A DNA stretch of 64,000 nt from Sympetrum striolatum (Eukaryota; Arthropoda; Insecta; Odonata; Libellulidae), in NCBI GenBank assembly GCA_947579665.1, contig OX388345.1:72655454-72719453 (forward strand). The letters are read 5' to 3'. A model generated the notes under the pieces. The model searched no databases. It was not told the DNA's origin and worked only from the letters and a program-made list of their open reading frames with translations. Within the stretch, counting starts at the first letter, position 1. Each line of letters opens with the position of its first letter. A program made the position numbers and the translations under genes. Shown here piece after piece: positions 58,721-64,000 of this stretch.

Positions 58721-61650
58721 TGTTTTGGTGGAACGCGAGATCTACCTCCCCTAACTAATAGGAAAGCCGTCCGCACCAATTTATGTAACACGAAATCACA
58801 TATGCCCAAACGCATCTATTGTGTGATGTATAATAACGGTGACATTGTTTTAAACGTAAACTAGCTGAAATGCCCGTTGATTCTCGACGTGGAAATGAAA
58901 ATTGATTATACCAGCGTAACAATGTTGATCGAAAAACATGTTTCGTGGGTGTATGAAAAAGGAAAATACCAGGCTTGTCATCTTCCCAAACCAATAAACC
59001 AAATAAACTTAAGATCAAGTCCACAAATCCATTTCAAGTTCATATTTAATCTCATATCCGTTCAGTAAATAAGTTTTTCGATTCAGACAACGTTCGTGCG
59101 AATACATAAAAACCTATTAGAAGATCACGTTCAATTCAAAATAAGCGGCATTGCATTTTCTGAGAAATTTTTAGAAGCATAGGGGAAAAGGAAATTAAGA
59201 TAAACGAAAACACCAATAAGAAAGAGGATAAATTTCAAGAGGAAATTACTCTGAAAATCACCAATGAATATTCTTCGCAGAACTTAAGCGTGCTATGGAG
59301 AAAAACTGAGAGAGATTTAATGCTCCGTAACAAATTTTATAATTCTGCGAGACTGAAAATTTCTCGTTTCCCTAGCATATTGAAGCAAACGGTACAAGTT
59401 CATCGCTTTCCGTTTTTTATGATTTCACTATTGAAATGAAACCGACCTGTAAAATCCCTACTGTGCATGGTAATTTGCAACTGCATCATAAAGCATGTAG
59501 TAATTTTTTGACTTTTCTCCAATTTGTAGTTATATCATTTATTTTCTTACATTCGTATTTTAAACTTTATAAATTACCAGTTAAGTGTATTTTATTTGAA
59601 CACTGTAACAATTTTGTATTTTTATTGGAAATTTTTCCTTCGCGTTTTCCCATAAAATTCTATACGCGAATTTAAATATTTTCTTGGTTGTTGGATTATT
59701 TATTTTTACAAATGTTACCTCTACTGATTTCTACTGGGCAACTAGGCTCTGCTAACATTCTTTTTTAATATTATAAAATAACTAATAATATGATAATTAA
59801 TTTAACCAATAGATATATGGTAATAAAAGCAAACCTGAGGGGCACGTCAGAGAGAATCTTCCAATCAAATCTAAACGCAAGGAGACAATTAAGGAAATTA
59901 AATTGTCAAGTTGAGCAAGACTTGCACACCATCATGGTTTCACCAAGAGCATAAGAAAAAGTACTGTTTTTGATTTATGCGCCATATTATGAATTCACTA
60001 GAAATACGTGCTGCGAAAAGAACAGGTATCTTTCAGCGCGAGAAAATTCACACACTCCTCGTCGGGGAAGAGCCGGTGTCGATTATAACAAGCTATTGCG
60101 TATAAATCACGTCACGCAATTAAAATTCATGTAATCACCGGGGTTGAGGGTGCTTCAATAAATATATCGTGGGACAACATTGAATGCTTTGAAGACTTGT
60201 GCAGTCCGGAACCGCTCAAAACAGAAGATGTACGGCTTAAAGGAGCGGAAAGGTTCAAAGGGTTGGAGGTGTGAAAGGAACTTCAGCTTTAACACCTTTA
60301 CGATGGACACTCTCTTAAACCTAACTCAACCAGTACACTTAGGGAGGTTCTACTTTAATTTCATTAAACCCTTTATGAAAACAATTCTATCCTTTGGGAT
60401 ATTTAGGTTGATTAATTTCAAGCAGACTCAAGTAACTGTTACGTGCAGTCGGAATTTGACGAGAAAAAATGGTTTCTGCATCATCCGTACGTAGCTTAGA
60501 TAAACGGTATGCTTTGAGATTTAATTCATCACGATTATTTACCTAATTTGTTACATTAAGGCCCCTTGAAAATGAGAAACATGAAGAAAATCCAAAGACA
60601 TCTAAGTACACTAAGTATACAACCAAGCCATTCCTTTTCCATTGTAAGTGATTAAACTAAAATCAAAGGTAATTTTCCCATTTTTCATAATCATCTACCA
60701 GTTGAATAATTAGAGCGATGAAAGGCGATTTTATAGGGGCAAATCGTTCACGGAATCTTAATATGAATTCGTTCAGTAGTCGAATTATCTTATTGACTGA
60801 AGTCACCAAAGAACAGTGTTTGCCAACCAAGCATCACTCCATTAAAATATTAGACTTTGCAGGCATAACTAGGAAGAAGGGAAGAGAAATAGTTTAAAGG
60901 TGAAAAAAAAAACAAATTAGGTAAATACCTGGCAAATAATTACCACGAATACCATAATCGGTCGTTCATTAAAAAATCTTGCGGAAAATACGAGTTCCAG
61001 TTTTATTTAGTAGTTGCATTACCGCTGTTGGCCTAATTTTATATAAATAAGGGGAATTTTTAAAGTTTGTATTTGTTTTGTTTGTATATATTCCCATAAC
61101 TTACGTAAAGACTTATAATAAAGACGTAGAAAACAAGGGCACATTAGTCTATATCTGATGGAAGCAGTTAAAGACATGAAAATTAAAAATATTACTCAAA
61201 TAACGTAATATTTGTCATCATGGTGATAATGTATCGTTTAAAATTAATACGAGCTTGAATGAAAGGCGTTACATTTAATTCTGTACATCGTAAGCAAGTC
61301 TTCTGCATTTGCTTTTACCACTGACTTCCCTGTTGAACAACCTAGGAGCTCTTTTAGCTTAAATATAAATATTGCGGAAGAGTAGCTGACTCTTAATTCA
61401 ACGATTAATATTAAAATTGCGTAAAACGTTTTAAAAGTAATTAGAAGAGAAAAAACAATTTCAAATATTCTCTTAATAATTCTAAATTAAATATCATGAA
61501 AGTGGAATTATATTGTATTCCAATAATCTCACTTTAATTCTGCTACTCTTAAATTTATACTTAAAAAAATTCTTCTGCTTTGGCGCTACAATAGTTTAAA
61601 AAATATTCATCTCTATATTAGACTTTTCAGTGAAATGAAGTCCTCCCAAT
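58721..61650. other. Mostly AT-rich non-coding DNA
   Basis: Mildly GC-richer at 59,990-60,090. A 104-codon plus-strand frame (60,180-60,494) has no known domain. No repeat is recognised. Confidence 0.5.
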
Positions 61651-62140
61651 CGGTGTCGGTCTATTGCCCGTCGGTCAAATATCCGGATTCCACATTAGCA
61701 TCCCTTCCCTCTCCAAACGACGCAGGAAATGCAATCGGCGTAAAAAAAATACCCGTCCTGGGGCAATAACGATCCCCAATACATCGCTCGAGGCGTAAGG
61801 CTTCCGGTCATATTCCCAGAAATGGAAAACGAGCGAATTCGGGATAAGCGAGGAGTGAAATGGCGGAGTTATTTGGGCGTGAAATGGGAAAGGGAAAGCC
61901 CTCGGATGGGAGAGGTGTTGGGAGTAATTAGTTTCGTGAACGGACGACGAAAGGAAGGAAGAAGAGATGATGTGTTAAGTAGGCGCTAAGGAGTTTGCCT
62001 TTCGAGTAGTCGAGGGTTCGGTTTCCGGCTTCAAGTTTTGTTCCCTTTATCCGCTGACTTTCGCCGCTTCCCGTAGATGTGCACTTGTTCGTTTTTTGTG
62101 CAGATGGATGGGATGCTTGAACGTAAGCCAAGTTTAAAAG
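61651..62140. other. GC-richer block ending in a SINE-like head
   Basis: CpG-containing DNA at 61,660-61,920. At 61,975-62,030 a tRNA-like stretch follows, with B-box-like GGTTCGGTTTC (62,015-62,025) and GTAGGCGCTAAGG upstream as a poor A box on the plus strand. The SINE reading is weak because the B box has a G in place of A and no tail is seen. Confidence 0.3.
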
Positions 62141-63110
62141 ACCGAGAACGAATGTATTCTATCGTGTTTTGGCTAGGGATTTTTTCATCGGTGGCTCTGT
62201 TCGGAGAGGAAACTTTGAATGAAAGTAGAATGATGTGACTCGAGGCAGCACTTACTATTTTTTTAAGTACAGAATCCCAGGTTGAAATGGTTTCTATAGT
62301 AGCTTCAAATGTAGAATTTTCATTGAGGTTTATTAGACCTTCTTATGTTCTTAAAGATTGCTCCTACTTAGATAAATGGATTCTAAATTCTACCTAAGTG
62401 TCTCTGAAATTTATTTTAATATTACATTGTAATGTCGAAAAGATCGAAGCCGCTTCATGCGAATAATTAGGTTTCCTTTTATGGATATCATTTTTTCCAA
62501 TGTGATAACTGCAATTGAAAGACCTAGCAGTAATACCAAATTTTAATCATATCAATTCCTGGTAATCATTATGGAAAATATTGGAATACTTGTATCTTAT
62601 TTAAATGCTTGTTGTAATCATGAAGTAGAGCACTAGAAATACTGAAAAAATACATACCCTTCCGCATATTTTTGAGGATAAGTTTCAGAGGGGAGAGGAG
62701 TTAGTGAAGGGGATGGCGTTAGTTAATTTAAAAAAATGCTGCCTCATATTCAATGGTCTCGAACCACCTTCCATCAAGTCAAGTGTTTAATTTATTATAG
62801 ATGGTTCCACAAAGATTGATTACGAAGAATATAACTGTTAATCTTTAAAGGATATTGTAAAAATGTGAATGCATATTTTCAAAAATTTTCGCAGTTAATG
62901 CTTAAGAAAAGATGTAGAGATGACATAGATCCTGGGTTAAGTTACCAAAAAACAAAATAAATGACAATGAATAGAGAACCTTAAGGCACGTGAAACTACC
63001 TGAGGGTAGAAGACTAACGTATGCAAGGTTTAAAACAGAATATGTGAGTATGTAGTATGACAGAAACAAAGGAATACGATGCTGTCGCTCAAACGGCACA
63101 TATGTAAAAC
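62141..63110. other. AT-rich non-coding DNA
   Basis: Nothing recognised. Confidence 0.5.
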
Positions 63111-63640
63111 TCGTTCAATCAAATATAATGTCGGGAAGCTGACCGACGGTTAATGGATGTAGAAGAGACAGAAGGGCGCGGGAAAGAGAAGGAAATAGTA
63201 CGGAGTCATGCAGACGCGGAGAGTAAACACACTTTAATGGATCCGTGACGCGAAAGATCGATGGAAGGAGGGCGGATTTAATGTTATAAAGCATATACAA
63301 AGCGTTCCCTTCACTCTGGACTGCGATTCCAGAAGTGGATCGCATGCGAAAACTCCCCTTAGATCTCCGAATACGACCACCGACGGTATGAAAGTAATCG
63401 TGAGTGCTCGTAATTTCTAAATACCTTAAGTGATATTTCGACGTGCACCGATCAAAGAAGAGCACGCACACTGTACACTGCGACGAGCAAATAATTGCTC
63501 CCTTCAGCATCCGCATCTGGATCGAGAGACCGCCCAGGGAGTTCCCTTTCCGGGGGCGGGCTATCCATCTTAAAGTCGAGATATTTAACTTGAGTGCTCC
63601 TCGGGATCTTTACGAAGACAAAACATCTCGAGGAAACATT
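63111..63640. other. GC-richer unique block
   Basis: CpG-containing block with a 133-codon minus-strand frame (63,115-63,516) and an 82-codon plus-strand frame (63,443-63,691). The minus frame is Ser/Leu-rich without a known domain. Candidate regulatory DNA or cryptic exon. Confidence 0.3.
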
Positions 63641-64000
63641 TTTGGAAGATTAAACTACGGTATGCGAATTGAGCTTGATTCGAAGATATAATGTGAAGAT
63701 GATTAAAGACATCAAGGAAGAATGATTTCTGCACGTCTGCACTAATAGTTCGGCAAACACGAAATTGTTTCTCAGGACTGAGCATCACTCAAAGAGGAAA
63801 CAATTAGTATCTTGGTAAACGCTAATCGTTGATGGGTTAGAATTAGGTGCCTCCTCCTATGTAGAAGTGATCCGTCTTCTCCAACCAGATACAAGTGACA
63901 GCTGAACAAGAAAAAGAGACGCTGAACATGATCTGGTTGTCAAATGTCCAGATAGGCGAGAGAAACAACCAGAACGAGCAAAAAAGCTACATTTTCGTTC
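63641..64000. other. Non-coding DNA with a small inverted repeat
   Basis: CAACCAGAT (63,882-63,890) and ATCTGGTTG (63,931-63,939) are exact inverted copies 40 bases apart, with GCTGAACA occurring twice between them. Nothing else is seen to the window end. Confidence 0.4.

Overview
This is AT-rich, gene-poor eukaryotic DNA, most likely from an insect or other arthropod. No open reading frame exceeds about 174 codons. There are no operons, ribosome binding sites, rRNA genes or CRISPR arrays. The transposable elements are of kinds common in arthropods: mariner and Tc1-like MITEs, a piggyBac-like MITE, tRNA-derived SINEs, and 5'-truncated non-LTR retrotransposon tails ending in AATAAA plus short TAA/TTA/CTA repeats. 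I cannot name the species from the sequence, and I recognise no host exon. The window is probably a large intron or an intergenic region.

Layout. Positions 1-25,000 are mostly unique AT-rich DNA with a few SINE or non-LTR scraps, small tandem duplications and hairpins. Blocks visibly richer in C, G and CpG interrupt it, the strongest at 12.59-13.83 kb. At 25.4-26.1 kb an 80 bp Tc1-type MITE is followed by the 3' end of a non-LTR retrotransposon. Positions 26-35 kb are again unique DNA, with a notable palindrome/hairpin pair at 30.3 kb. At 35.78-36.17 kb two mariner derivatives share three copies of one terminal repeat and look nested. Positions 36-45 kb hold more GC-richer blocks, an AT dinucleotide repeat and a 130 bp tandem duplication. 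From 45 kb to 62 kb repeats are denser: an inverted SINE pair, two large inverted repeats with hammerhead-ribozyme-like cores, a second non-LTR tail, a foldback-like element with short tandem repeats in its arms, several SINE heads and the piggyBac MITE.

How it fits together. Nothing here forms a gene pathway. Every mobile element seen is non-autonomous or broken: MITEs, SINEs, 5'-truncated LINE tails and deleted mariners. The GC-richer, CpG-containing blocks recur every few kilobases and are the best candidates for unannotated exons or cis-regulatory DNA. Deciding between these needs conservation or RNA data that cannot be had from the sequence alone.

The most interesting items are the hammerhead-like inverted repeats (49.8 and 53.6 kb), the nested mariner (35.8-36.2 kb), the foldback-like element (54.5-55.1 kb) and the NRF-1-type palindrome beside a perfect hairpin (30.3 kb).
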